Below, in pieces: positions 26,643-35,940 of a DNA stretch of 64,000 nucleotides; positions within the stretch are counted from its first letter, which is position 1, and every line of letters starts with the position of its first letter. The notes under the pieces are model-generated. The model ran no database searches and was not told the origin of the DNA. It worked only from the letters and a program-made list of their open reading frames with translations. The DNA comes from CAWAPS01 sp963783945 (GTDB taxonomy: Bacteria; Actinomycetota; Acidimicrobiia; Acidimicrobiales; Palsa-688): contig CAWAPS010000019.1 in the NCBI GenBank assembly GCA_963783945.1, positions 930,001-994,000 on the forward strand. The letters run 5' to 3'. Both the position numbers and the translations under genes were made by a program.

Positions 26643-27356
26643 GATCGACCTAGCACCCCATCAGCGGTCCAACCACACCCCAACTTCGGGCCAACTCCCC
26701 GACCAAGGGGCACCCAGCCCGCCCTCAACTCTCCCACCTGCAACTTGAGTTCTGACAGACAAAAAGACGACCTCCTAGGATCGCCCTTTTGTCGTTAACG
26801 CTTCTGTGTGGCCCGTCATCGTCCCGGTTCCGCTCGCACGGGTGGGACCGCCTCGTCTCAGGCGTGCGCGATAGCGCCGCTCGGACATTGGGCCGGTTCT
26901 AGTCGACGAACTCGTAGCGATGGCGTTCGGTGTGCGACCTCAGCGGAAATCACCTGACGTGACCACTGCCAAGGTCCAACTCAGTCGGGCGGGCCAGCCT
27001 CAACGGGTGAGCTCTGTGTATTCACATCGCCCTCCTCTCTCATATTCGACTCTAGCACTTCCTGGGACTCCTGTCGTATGCAAAGCAGCTCTTTTTGGGT
27101 TATTGTCGCGCCATTGCGCCGGGCGATTTTGCAGGCTCCGACCAGAACCCCGGACTTCGGCCTTAGGTTAACTGGGCTTCTCCCGTTGGACCGGACACCG
27201 GTCTAGACTGCTTGTTTGTTGTTCCAGGACTCTTTGAACTCTCGTGGCGAGATGGGGGCAAGAGAGTGTGAAGTCGCTGGTGGCGTCGCTTCGATCCCGT
27301 GCAGGAAAACGATCTCCAACGGGCTCGCCGATTGGCGTCTGTGGCAGTCGGGCCCT
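26643..27356. other. Gene-poor gap of about 700 bases
   Basis: Lower GC than the surroundings, with short AT-rich runs (about 27040-27110). Apart from the hairpin at 26758-26793 I find no gene, repeat or motif. The start of the upstream hypothetical gene lies at its left border. Confidence 0.4.
26758..26793. terminator. Hairpin with A-rich and T-rich arms
   Basis: gacaaaaagacga pairs with tcgcccttttgtc (two mismatches) around a 10-nt loop cctcctagga. The A-run on one side and T-run on the other are typical of bidirectional terminators, though no clear gene end is adjacent on the plus strand. Confidence 0.35.
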
Positions 27357-28361
27357 TTAGTGCCGACGGTGACGCTCGAGGAACCCCGCTTGCTCCGCAC
27401 CGAGTGCTCGGTCTTCGGGGGTCATACCACCGAAGCCGCCGTGGGGCATGGCCTCGCCCACGTGGAGCTCGGCTTCGACACCTGCGATCCGCAGTTTGCG
27501 GTGCATTCTGACCGTGTTGGACAGAAACAGGTCCCGAGTCCCTGTCTGGAGGAAGGTCGGGGGGAATCCGGTGAGGTCACCGAACAACGGCGACAGATAC
27601 GGCTCGGTTAGGTCGTGCCCGTTGGCATAGAGGAGATTGACAGGCATCAGGGGCGAAAGGACGTGATCGAATCCGAGGTTGGTGTGAAAAGAATCACCTG
27701 ACTCGGTGAGGTCGACCTCGGGAGTGCCGAGGACCAGCGCCGCCGGCATGGGCAGGCCCTCGTCCTTGGCCCGCAGCATCAGCGCGGCCGCTAGGTTCCC
27801 GCCCGCCGACCCTCCCCCGACGAATATGTCCGCTGGCGGGCGTTCTTGGAGCGCCTTGCGATATACGGCGACGCAGTCGTCGAGACCGGCTGGGTAGGGA
27901 TGCACCGGCGGCATGCGGTAGTCGACCGCCCAGGTGATCATGGGGCGCCCCAGTGCGCCGCCCGACGCCATCAGCCGGCATACCTCGCCGCCACCCATGA
28001 TCAGTCCCCCTCCGTGAATGTCGATATAGATCGGTGTGTCGGGGTCATCAGGAATCTGGCTCGGGCGGAGGACGTAGGTGGTGACGGCGTCGAGCTTGAA
28101 CTCGCCGCGCTCCAAGGGCAGATCGGCCGGCAACATCGACCCGAGGCGGCTCGCGATCATACGGTCACGGGACTCGACCCAGCCGATCCAAGCCTGGGTA
28201 TCCGCCAAGTCGGCCGGCGTCGTGCTGTCGCCGAACGGATCTGCACTCGAGAGGTACCGCTGGGCTTCGGGGCTGATGCCGGACGGAACCGGCACCTTCG
28301 ACGATGGAGTTACAGGTTGCTTCTCGGTCACATCTCCTCCAGCGCAGTCGGTCAGGCGCAT
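27357..28361 (-). CDS. Alpha/beta hydrolase (HSL/steryl-acetyl-hydrolase-like esterase)
   Basis: About 334 residues from ATG 28361; GTG 28331 with GGAGGA close upstream is an alternative. Oxyanion-hole motif HGGG is in YIDIHGGGLIMGGG (about residue 120), the nucleophile Ser in GGGSAGGNLAAAL (about 196), and the acid/base pair in the C-terminal region with TGTRDLFLSNT and MPHGGFGGM (His). This is the hormone-sensitive-lipase family of carboxylesterases, acting on short or medium acyl esters. Single gene, no signal peptide. Confidence 0.82.
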   Translation of the reverse strand: MRLTDCAGGDVTEKQPVTPSSKVPVPSGISPEAQRYLSSADPFGDSTTPADLADTQAWIGWVESRDRMIASRLGSMLPADLPLERGEFKLDAVTTYVLRPSQIPDDPDTPIYIDIHGGGLIMGGGEVCRLMASGGALGRPMITWAVDYRMPPVHPYPAGLDDCVAVYRKALQERPPADIFVGGGSAGGNLAAALMLRAKDEGLPMPAALVLGTPEVDLTESGDSFHTNLGFDHVLSPLMPVNLLYANGHDLTEPYLSPLFGDLTGFPPTFLQTGTRDLFLSNTVRMHRKLRIAGVEAELHVGEAMPHGGFGGMTPEDRALGAEQAGFLERHRRH

Positions 28362-28823
28362 CGAGGTCGCCCCACACGATAACCGTCGGCGAACGGGCGG
28401 TCCCACACGGCAGTCACGGCTACAGTCCCCTTCCTCACAACGCCCAACGGACGAGCGCAGAATTAGGGCGATCGCGCCGGGCAACGGACGCAATTATTCG
28501 GCGTGATGCGCTCCGGGTCATCCAGGTGCGATCCTGCCGGGCGGCGACAGAATTTCCCGGCGCCGCCAGTCGGTGTTCCCGGAATGGACGGGGCGGATGT
28601 TCGGCGCCGTACCTTCCGGGAGACCAGCGGAGGGCCTCGAGGCCCGCGACCAACCGGACATAGCCGTCTGATTGGTGGTGATTCGATCATCTCTGTGACG
28701 GTCTCTCGGACGTGGGTTATGTCGTCCCGTGACCTGCTGAACTTCGCGGCGACCTCTCGCTTCCTACCGGACGAGTGCTACCGTCGTCGAAGCGACGCAA
28801 CCTGCCACGGGAGGGGACAACTC
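28362..28823. other. Divergent intergenic region
   Basis: About 460 bases between the hydrolase and a small plus-strand gene, presumably holding both promoters. GGGAGGGG at 28809-28816 is the ribosome binding site for ATG 28824. No further gene seen. Confidence 0.35.
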
Positions 28824-29111
28824 ATGCCTTTTGGGATCGTGCATCATTTTCCTGGCGGTACGAAAGCGAACTACGAGGCGTCAATCGCCGCAGTCCACCC
28901 CAGCGACGGGAGCCTCCCAGACGGTCAGACCTTCCACGCTGCCGGCCCTTCAGCAGGCGGGTGGACGATCATGGCGGTCCACGAGTCCAAGGAGAGCTGG
29001 GAGCGCTTCCGTGATGGGATCCTCGTGCCCCAGATGCAGAAGGGAATCCAGGGTGGCTTCCCGACGCCTCCCGAAGAGACTGAGGTAGACATTTACAAGG
29101 TCCTGCCGTAG
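28824..29111 (+). CDS. Small antibiotic-monooxygenase/dimeric alpha-beta barrel-like protein
   Basis: 95 residues from ATG 28824 with GGGAGGGG seven bases upstream. It reads FGIVHHFPGGTKANYEASIA, then GWTIMAVHESKESWERFRDG and EVDIYKVLP. The order (short beta strand with His, helix, WTIMAVHESKESWERF, final strand) fits small dimeric alpha/beta-barrel proteins such as ABM or EthD-like folds. A catalytic role is uncertain. Monocistronic. Confidence 0.65.
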   Translation: MPFGIVHHFPGGTKANYEASIAAVHPSDGSLPDGQTFHAAGPSAGGWTIMAVHESKESWERFRDGILVPQMQKGIQGGFPTPPEETEVDIYKVLP

Positions 29112-29417
29112 CGGGAACGGCGTACCGCCAAGCTAACTGCTAAGGGCAGCTGGCGAGTGTTGGCGGTCGAGGGGGATTTCCAGATCAGGAACTATGCGCT
29201 GCCGGGCTTCGAGCGCGGCGAGCCCACCGGGCCCCGGCGAAAGCCGCGGGACCCTCCGATCACGTCGTTCACAAACTCCTGACAGCCCCCCACTAGGGGG
29301 GCCAGCCCTGGCCCGGCCACCGAGTTGTGTAGCGAGTTGAACCGGTCTCTCGCGATCTGCGAGAACGACTCGTTACGCAGCCTGCTCGGAGCTTCTGGGT
29401 CGGCGTCCGAGTAGCGC
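29112..29417. other. Gap without a recognised gene
   Basis: Just over 300 bases following the small gene and preceding the MFS remnant. A minus frame (FNSLHNSVAGPGLAPLVGGC) is weakly coding-like but unplaced. Confidence 0.3.
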
Positions 29418-30055
29418 TCACCCGGAGATGGAGACGCCGACTCCGACAAGGATGGCGAACCCGAGCACGGTGTTGGCTGAGCTCGCGCCCTGGTTGAGTG
29501 CGATTCTGCCTCCGACGACCGGAACCGAGAGCCCTACGTAGAGCGCGATGAGGAGATCCGATGTCAGGGCGAGGCGGTTTTCGGGGGCGCTTGCTTTGAG
29601 CACGACCCCGGTGGTCCCTTTGAACACGGCACCGGCTCCGCCGTCGATGAGCGCACGGCCGATCAGGCATCGCGGTGCCCGCCGCCAGCCCGACCGACAC
29701 CCCCGTGATCAGTCGCCCGATGAGCAATCCTGGCAGCGCCTTCCACGCGGCGAGCAACCCGGCTGCCACCATCCATGGTGGCGACCGCACTGAGCATCAC
29801 GCCTCGGCGCCCGATGCGCGCCGCGATCGAACGGACCGCCAGCAGTGAGGCGATGGTGCCTGCCGCGAAGATGGCGTAGATCACGGTGATCATGAGAGAC
29901 GAGAGGTGATCTCGCGTTCGGTAGAGGCCATACAGCGGACTCGGTAGCGTGGCGAACGCCATCAAAATCAGAAAGGCGTACGCCACAATCCAAAATCCGG
30001 AGCCGTGTTGGCGCTCTTGAGCCGCACGTGCCGCGAGCGAGTTGACACTGGTCAT
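29418..30055 (-). pseudogene. MFS transporter remnant with internal deletion and 4-bp duplication
   Basis: From GTG/ATG 30055 the frame encodes an MFS N-terminus (FWIVAYAFLILMAFATLPSP, SLMITVIYAIFAAGTIASLL, IGRRGVMLSAVATM). At about 29770-29780 a tandem ATGGATGG shifts the frame by four bases; removing one ATGG restores ATMVAAGLLAAWKALPGLLI then GRLITGVSVGLAAGTA. Directly after, at about 29668, the sequence jumps to the family's C-terminal part, in yet another frame: GGAGAVFKGTTGVVLKASAP, NRLALTSDLLIALYVGLSVP, NTVLGFAILVGVG. Roughly the middle half of a 12-helix transporter is missing. Not functional. Confidence 0.7.
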
Positions 30056-30100
30056 CGAGCCTCCCGTGCGGACAGGACCGCCACCGCGCTCACCAGACCT

Positions 30101-30274
30101 TCATGCCGCGATCGACCACGAGTCGATGCCTGTCACGTACGAGCTCTCGTCGGACACCAGGTAGAGCGCCCCGTTGGCGATGTCCTCCGCCTGACCGAAC
30201 CGGCCCAGGAGAGTGCGAGCGATAATCTGGCGGCCGAACTCCTCGTCCTCCAGCTCCCCTCGAGTGGAGTTGGG
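30101..30274 (-). pseudogene. Short-chain dehydrogenase/reductase C-terminal remnant
   Basis: Minus-strand frame ending at TGA 30103-30101: EFGRQIIARTLLGRFGQAED, IANGALYLVSDESSYVTGID. The pattern P/LGR-x-G-x-x-xDIA-x-x-x-x-x-L-x-SD-x-SSYVTG is the classical SDR end. It has no Rossmann or YxxxK part; sequence identity stops before the 20-bp repeats at 30294. Confidence 0.7.
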
Positions 30275-30293
30275 CCTTTGGCGTCGACTCTGG

Positions 30294-30353
30294 TGATCAC
30301 CTCCGTGGGCAGTTGATCACCTCCGTGGGCAGTTGATCACCTCCGTTGGCGGT
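30294..30353. repeat. Three tandem copies of a 20-bp unit
   Basis: TGATCACCTCCGTGGGCAGT occurs at 30294-30313 and 30314-30333, and with two changes (TTGG, CGGT) at 30334-30353, followed by a partial TGATC. It directly borders the truncated SDR fragment, so it may mark a recombination or slippage site. Confidence 0.85.
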
Positions 30354-30570
30354 TGATCCCGTCAATGTGCGCACTCGGCGTACCCTGAGCCGTCTACGAC
30401 TATGCATTCCCCACCCGCCCCAGCAGATACCCTCATAAGATCTGAGGCCGCATCAGCGATTGGTGGCTCGCACGCAACGCTCCCCCGGCTCAGCCGGTTG
30501 GGCGTTTCCTCGACGGGAGACCTCGAGTCGTATGCCGAGCAGGGACAGGACAACAGAGTGAGAAAGGTCC

Positions 30571-31708
30571 ATGATTGTGAGCACGCTCAGAGGCGACGCA
30601 CCCACTTCGGACATGGACGCACCTCTCGCCGGTATAGCGGTCATCGAGGTGGCGACCTACTTATCGGGACCATTTGCGGGACATATTCTTAGCGACATGG
30701 GGGCTACCGTGACGAAAATAGAGCCGCCGCGGGGTGATCCCTACCGTCGATTCGGGCCTCAAGACGAATTCGGTAGCCTTCTCTTTCGCGCCGTGAATCG
30801 CAGCAAGGCCAGTCAGGTCCTCGACCTTAAATTGAAGGATGGAATGAAACGGCTGCATGACCTTCTCTCACAGTCTGACATTTTTCTCAGCAACTGGCGC
30901 CCAGGTGTCGCAGCCCGACTTGGTCTTACCGACCGTTCCGTACGTCAGCGCTGGCCCCAACTAGTATGGGTCCGGATCTCCGGCTACGGCCAAGATGGCC
31001 CTCTCGCAGATAAGCCGGCGTTCGACTCCGTCATCCAGGCCCGCACGGGGACAGTCGCCGCCTTTGGCTTGGCCACACCTCGTGTGCCGCCAATGTACCT
31101 TGCCGATAAGGTCGCGGCAATGACTGCTGTCCAAGCGGCACTCAGCGGTCTCCTTCGCCGAATGAAGACCGGTCACGGGACCATCACAGATGTGGCGATG
31201 TTGGACTCGCTTGCCTATTTCAACGGGCCGGATGTCTTGGCCGGCCACCAGCGACTTGGTCATGATGACCCTCGGGTTGAGCGACACCTGAAATTCTCAC
31301 CGCCCCGTAGCAACACAGGACGGCGCGATGGTTGTCAACCCGGTTACCGGTCAGCAAATGAAGCGTGCCTTGGAGGTGGCTGGCCTCGCCGACAGGGCAG
31401 AACGCCTGAAAGCTGCACCCGACCCGACCGCTATGGCTGAGATGCTCTACACTGAACTCGCCGCTCGACTGAAGCACAAGCCAACGGCTTACTGGATGAC
31501 CGTTTTTTCCGAGGCCGACGTCCCAGTGAGTGAAGTGCTGACGATAGAACGTCACCTCACTGACCCCCAAGTGACGCACAGCCAACTTTACAGGACGACG
31601 AAGGTCCCGGGTGAGGGAGCGGTCCGAAGGCTAAGGTATCCCGCCCTATTCGACGGCCAGGCAGTAGCGCCATCAGAACCCACGGCAGGCCGCCCGACCA
31701 ACTTGTAA
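30571..31708 (+). pseudogene. CaiB/BaiF (family III) CoA-transferase, frameshifted
   Basis: Family III CoA-transferases move CoA between carboxylic acids via an Asp-linked intermediate. The N-terminal frame shows LAGIAVIEVATYLSGPFAGH, ILSDMGATVTKIEPPRGDPY, NWRPGVAARLGL and LVWVRISGYGQDGPLADKPA, with the catalytic Asp expected around PAFDSVIQA. In CCCC at 31303-31306 one C too many shifts the frame; deletion gives FSPPVATQDGAMVV and joins the second part (NPVTGQQMKRALEVAGLADR, FSEADVPVSEVLTIERHLTD). Repaired it is about 379 residues, the family norm. Likely a recent lesion or a sequencing error, because both halves are otherwise intact. Confidence 0.78.
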
Positions 31709-31839
31709 CAAGGACGTCAGGACAACTCAACGTCTCGTTGAGGGAGAAGCCCAAAGCCCGTTAACATCAACATTCACCTGGGCCACATCGCAGCTGCGCT
31801 CATGAACTGGGGCGCCCACCAAAGGAGGCCTCGTATTCG

Positions 31840-31902
31840 ATGAGCGAACAAGTCATGATCGTCACAGGCGGTGGAGGAAGCATCGGGATGGGGCTCTGCT
31901 GA
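31840..31902 (+). pseudogene. SDR N-terminal stub
   Basis: ATG 31840 after AAAGGAGG opens a frame MSEQVMIVTGGGGSIGMG that stops at TGA 31900-31902. TGGGGSIG is the TGxxxGxG NAD(P) motif of short-chain dehydrogenases. The rest of such a gene is missing; a solute-binding-protein fragment follows within 40 nt. Confidence 0.4.
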
Positions 31903-31942
31903 GCCTTGCCGAGACAGGAGCAATCGGGGTCGAGCTCGATCC

Positions 31943-32485
31943 GTCACAAATATGGCCTTCATCTACTGCGCTGAGGCACCTGTATGCGCCCAGAGCGTTC
32001 CGACGTTTGTTTCTGCTGGCAAGCAAACCGGCCTGCCCGTCAACTACACAACGGCAATCTCGGCTACGGCCCCCAACTACACCGCTCAATGCTTGGCAGC
32101 CAAGCAGAAGGGTGTGACGGCTCTGGCGATCGGAGAAGCAGCCCCCATCCTCATTCGAGTATCGGGTGACTGCAACCAGCAAGGTGACGGCCCGGTATAC
32201 GTTTCCGAGGGTGCCGGGTTCGCCCTCAGCGAGACTAAATCCCCAGGGCTCAAAAGCGGAGGGCTCTCACCGGGCGAGACCCCGAGCTCGGCCGAGATCA
32301 TCACAGGGCTGGATTCACTCAAGGGGGACGATCTGCAGGGTATGGCCCCGCCTCTAACTTGCACAGCCGGTAAGGCGACTTCCGTCGACTGCTGGTTCAC
32401 CGGCCGCATTCAGGACGGATCCCCTGAGTTGGAGAACAACGGCCAGGTCAGCTGCGACAACAGCGCTTCGTCGTCAGGATCGTGA
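31943..32485 (+). pseudogene. Branched-chain amino-acid-type ABC solute-binding protein remnant
   Basis: The frame encodes parts of a periplasmic-binding-protein (type 1 fold, Leu/Ile/Val-binding like) without start or signal peptide: FVSAGKQTGLPVNYTTAISA, NYTAQCLAAKQKGVTALAIG, then after a gap in the family pattern SSAEIITGLDSLKGDDLQGM and APPLTCTAGKATSVDCWFTG. The middle (about one domain) and the N-terminus are absent. The end touches the start of the amidohydrolase gene at 32482. Confidence 0.6.
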
Positions 32486-33495
32486 CCGAGGACTGGATCA
32501 GCCTGACGACGGAGGAGCCGTTTGACCGGGATCGACGCATAGTCGATTCGCATCACCACCTTCATCAGTCGGGGACCGACAAGCCCGTGTACCTTCTCGA
32601 AGACCTACTGGCAAACACCCGACGCGGCCACAACGTGACCCACACCGTCTTCGTCGAAGCCGGAACAGGATTCCGCCAGGACGGTCCTCGAGAACTTCGC
32701 CCCGTCGGCGAGACAGAGTTCGTGGCATCGGAGGCGCGCCGATCGGATGCCGCCGCGACCCGGGTGGCAGCGATCATCCCATTCGCCGACCTCCTCAACG
32801 ATGCCCTCGAGGAGATCTTCGTCGCCCATGAGATCGCAGGTGACGGACGATTCAGGGGCGTGCGTTACGCCACCACCTGGGACGCGAGCCCCGAGATCTA
32901 CACAGGCGGATGGGAGGGATGGATGGATCCCCCGCCAGGGACAATGCGCCAACCCTCTTTCCGTCGAGGCGTCTCCATGCTCGGTCAGCGGGGGCATTGC
33001 TTCGAGGCCTACCTCTTCCACCCACAGATCTCGGAACTTGCCGAACTGGCCCGGTCGGTCGAGCAAACAACTATCGTCTTGGACCACTTGGGAATGCCGC
33101 TAAATGTCGGCCCCTACGGCGACCGGGACACCGCAGTCTCAGACTGGAAGCGAGGTCTACGACAGCTGGCCTCCTGCCCCAATACGGTAATCAAGATCGG
33201 AGGCATCGGGATGGACCCATGGTTCTTCGGAGCAGGCTGGGCCGGGATGGAGCGACCTCCTGGATCGGACGAGGTGGTGAACTACTGGGGCGACGACATC
33301 CGATGGTGCATAGACAACTTCGGTCCGTCCCGCTGCATGTTCGAGTCGAACTATCCAGTGGATCATCACACCCTCGACTACACGGTGCTCTGGAACGCAT
33401 TCCAGAAGGTCGCCGCCACCTACTCCGATGATGAACAGGAGCACCTGTTCTCCTTGACCGCGGCCCGGACATACGCCATCGACTTGGACGGCTAG
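32482..33495 (+). CDS. Amidohydrolase-2-type metal-dependent hydrolase
   Basis: 337 residues from GTG 32482. TIM-barrel metallohydrolase of the amidohydrolase_2 family with metal-binding HxH-type motif in RRIVDSHHHLHQSG (about residue 25), PELISELAELA-like middle, TTIVLDHLGMPLNVGPYG with His (about 195), and FGPSRCMFESNYPVDHHTLD with the late Asp/His. These enzymes hydrolyse lactones (e.g. sugar lactones, 2-pyrone-4,6-dicarboxylate) or decarboxylate aromatic acids. It sits among aromatic/lipid catabolism genes. Substrate unknown. Confidence 0.85.
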   Translation: MTEDWISLTTEEPFDRDRRIVDSHHHLHQSGTDKPVYLLEDLLANTRRGHNVTHTVFVEAGTGFRQDGPRELRPVGETEFVASEARRSDAAATRVAAIIPFADLLNDALEEIFVAHEIAGDGRFRGVRYATTWDASPEIYTGGWEGWMDPPPGTMRQPSFRRGVSMLGQRGHCFEAYLFHPQISELAELARSVEQTTIVLDHLGMPLNVGPYGDRDTAVSDWKRGLRQLASCPNTVIKIGGIGMDPWFFGAGWAGMERPPGSDEVVNYWGDDIRWCIDNFGPSRCMFESNYPVDHHTLDYTVLWNAFQKVAATYSDDEQEHLFSLTAARTYAIDLDG

Positions 33496-33925
33496 CCAGT
33501 GACTCACAGACGCTCACTGAGCGGCGGCAGGTAGGGCGAAGTGTCTAGGGGCGCAGTTGGACAGTCTAGACGCCCACGCCCTCAGACGTTCAAACAAGAA
33601 GGGTGCAAGTTAGGGCGTCATGGTCCTTGGCGTCGGCTGTGTTGCTGAAAGTCATAACTCGACTTCCTCATAGCCGGATGAGCATCTCCGGTCCGGAAGG
33701 GTGGGGTGATGGGCCCCCAAACCGGCAACCACAGATTGGCCAAGTCCACCAGCCGCAGTCGACCCGGTCTGTCGACCTTTTAGTGCAATGCGAGGAGCAT
33801 CGCCATAGGCAGCGTCATTGGTGCCCGTCCCATGCACCGTGTCCAAAGGTGTGCCTATCTCGTCGCCCGGCTGGAGTTTTCGCACTGAGGACCTGCGGCC
33901 AACGCTCGAGATCGCGATTCGGAAA
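33496..33925. other. Gap between amidohydrolase and Rieske genes
   Basis: About 430 bases between convergent genes. Apart from the ketosynthase-like remnant listed separately (minus strand, 33652-33870), nothing is recognised. Confidence 0.35.
33652..33870 (-). pseudogene. Possible beta-ketoacyl-synthase fragment
   Basis: A minus-strand frame reads IGTPLDTVHGTGTNDAAYGD, then GGLGQSVVAGLGAHHPTL before its stop at 33652. HGTGTxxxDxxxxxA is the His-containing motif of ketosynthases (KAS), and a Gly-rich segment follows at about the right distance. There is no catalytic Cys region and no start, so if real it is a small remnant. Confidence 0.35.
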
Positions 33926-35308
33926 TCAGGTACTGAGGTAGCGGTCGAGCTCCTGGTGCATGTTGGAGATGTTCTGCTCGAACCCCGCTGACAGACGAAG
34001 GGCCCGGTACGCCGGCGAGTGCAGACCGCGTTGTTGGCGCTCCACGTTGCCGAAGTCTTGGCGCGGGACCAGCGGCCACGCTTTGGCGTCTTCCTTGTCG
34101 AAAACGCCGTCGAGGCGGGACCGCCCGACAGGCTCGTGGCCGGGCTTGAGGGTGACAGCCCACAGCTCGAAGTAACAAGCCTCGGGATCAAGCCCGTCAG
34201 GACGGCTGCGGTAGATCTGTGCCTCGCCGAACATCGGGAGTACGAAGTAGTTCGGGAACAAGAAGAACATGCCGCCCCAGCGCAGATACGCCTCGGGTTC
34301 CAGCTGCGGCAACGGCATCCCCGCGCCGGCGTAGAACTCGTACAGCCGAGTCATGAACTGCTGCTGGAACTCACCGATATCGGAGGTGACATTACGCAGA
34401 CCCTGCGCGATGTACAGGTCACGCGGAAGCGGGTACGACTCGAGGGTCTCTCCGAGAACGGTCATGGAGTCGATAGTCGATCCGACCACGTCGTCGGGGT
34501 CGACCGGGGCGGCAGCAGCAGAGCTGGCGTCGTCCGCCCCGTCGTTGGGCTTCCCCATGAAGTAGCCGTTCCCGTTTGCCACTGCGAAGTAATCGATCAG
34601 GTCGGCCGGGTACCGTTCCGGATCGGAGCCGAAGGACAGCTGAGGGTGGGCTTGCATGACGTGCCAACCCTCGAGGAAGGCTTCTTGGGCCATCTTCCAG
34701 TTGCACTTCAACCGGACCCCTTTCCACCAGCGCACCTTCATATCAGCGACACGTAGCGGGTCCAACAGCGACGCAATCGGCTCTAATTGGTCTCGCAGCG
34801 GCCGGGCGTCACGATCAAGGTTGACGAAGACGCACCCACCCCAGGTGTCCACCAAACACTCGTGCAACCCCAACTCAGCATCGGTCACGCACTCAGGCCG
34901 GAAACTCTCTGCCCCGTACACCATCGACGACGAGCCATCTATGTTCCAACGCCAACCATGGAACGGGCACACGATCTGACGGCCCCGGAAACTCCCTGAA
35001 CCCACCGCCAACTGGGTGGCCCGATGCGGACACACGTTGTGGAACGCCTTGATGTCTAAGGGACCCGGGCCGTGGCGTACCACCATCACCGAGACATCGG
35101 TGATGGTGTATTCCACATAGTCGCCCACTCCGGGAATCTCTTCCAATCGACACGCCATCTGCCACACGCGCGGCCACAACCGCTCCCGCTCCGCGTCGAA
35201 GAACTCCTGCTCCATGTACCGCTGCTTGGGAATCCAACACGAATCCTCAATCGGGTACAACGGTCCCGAAGAGACCGAAACCTCTGGCCTCGACATGAGT
35301 TCGCTCAC
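33926..35308 (-). CDS. Rieske non-haem iron aromatic-ring-hydroxylating oxygenase, alpha subunit
   Basis: 460 residues from GTG 35308 (GGGAGG at 8-nt spacing). The Rieske [2Fe-2S] site is NVCPHRATQL (C-x-H, about residues 92-101) and IVCPFHGWRWNIDG (C-x-x-H, about 112). The mononuclear iron ligands are expected in CNWKMAQEAFLEGWHVMQAH (N-W-K, E, then H-x-x-x-x-H, about 200-222), and the third ligand Asp near DGVFDKEDA or the C-terminal helix NISNMHQELD. It adds oxygen to an aromatic or steroid-like substrate using a ferredoxin/reductase not encoded nearby. No beta subunit, so an alpha3-type enzyme is likely. Confidence 0.88.
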   Translation of the reverse strand: MSELMSRPEVSVSSGPLYPIEDSCWIPKQRYMEQEFFDAERERLWPRVWQMACRLEEIPGVGDYVEYTITDVSVMVVRHGPGPLDIKAFHNVCPHRATQLAVGSGSFRGRQIVCPFHGWRWNIDGSSSMVYGAESFRPECVTDAELGLHECLVDTWGGCVFVNLDRDARPLRDQLEPIASLLDPLRVADMKVRWWKGVRLKCNWKMAQEAFLEGWHVMQAHPQLSFGSDPERYPADLIDYFAVANGNGYFMGKPNDGADDASSAAAAPVDPDDVVGSTIDSMTVLGETLESYPLPRDLYIAQGLRNVTSDIGEFQQQFMTRLYEFYAGAGMPLPQLEPEAYLRWGGMFFLFPNYFVLPMFGEAQIYRSRPDGLDPEACYFELWAVTLKPGHEPVGRSRLDGVFDKEDAKAWPLVPRQDFGNVERQQRGLHSPAYRALRLSAGFEQNISNMHQELDRYLST

Positions 35309-35940
35309 CAGGACACCTCCCGTACCACTCGCCGCGGCTCTCGTCAGGATACGGCCTGCGACTCTTCACACTCACTCTAGTTGATCGACCCTTCGCAGGG
35401 GACACTCGGACCCTTCCAACATCGATCCGCCATTGTGGCGGGCTTGCCGGAGCCCCTCCACTTCCCGCCACCCAGTCGAACCCGGAGTGGTAATAGACCT
35501 ACGCTCGATACGTCGGTGAGCAATCTTCGCACAACTCCGTGGGGTCTCCTGCACCGACAACCTCGGCTGGCGCCCGGTGAGCTCACCCACTAACGCGCCC
35601 ATTGACCGCTTAATTTCCGGCCCGGTCGACGATGGTCGCCGGCACCCCTTGCGGGGTCGAAGGGGGCAGGTGCCTGGCCGTTGATGTCATCCTGATCAAT
35701 CGGGTTCCCGACGGCAGTGCTACAGCAGCAGCACAGTTCCTTCGGCGTTGACGGTATTGGCCCGGTCGTAGTCGTGCCGGACCGTAGCCCTGCTAGATAG
35801 ATCACACAGTCGAAGTCGTAGGGCAGACCCGAGACATCGCAGTCATCGATAATACAAATCTCGCGTCGGTGTCATCGAGTCGCCGATTCGATGGGCGCGT
35901 CCCCTAGAGAACAGGGGCTCGAGATCCGTGAGGTCTGCGC
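35309..35940. other. Intergenic stretch of about 630 bases
   Basis: Between the Rieske gene and the SnoaL-like gene, both on the minus strand. Open frames lack motifs; one minus segment (RHDYDRANTVNAEGTVLLL, about 35730-35790) looks coding-like but has no start or family. The promoter of the Rieske gene should lie at the left end. Confidence 0.35.

Noticed and set aside
30294..30353. Tandem 20-bp repeats as a CRISPR array
   Set aside because: Units are directly adjacent without spacers and no cas genes are present.
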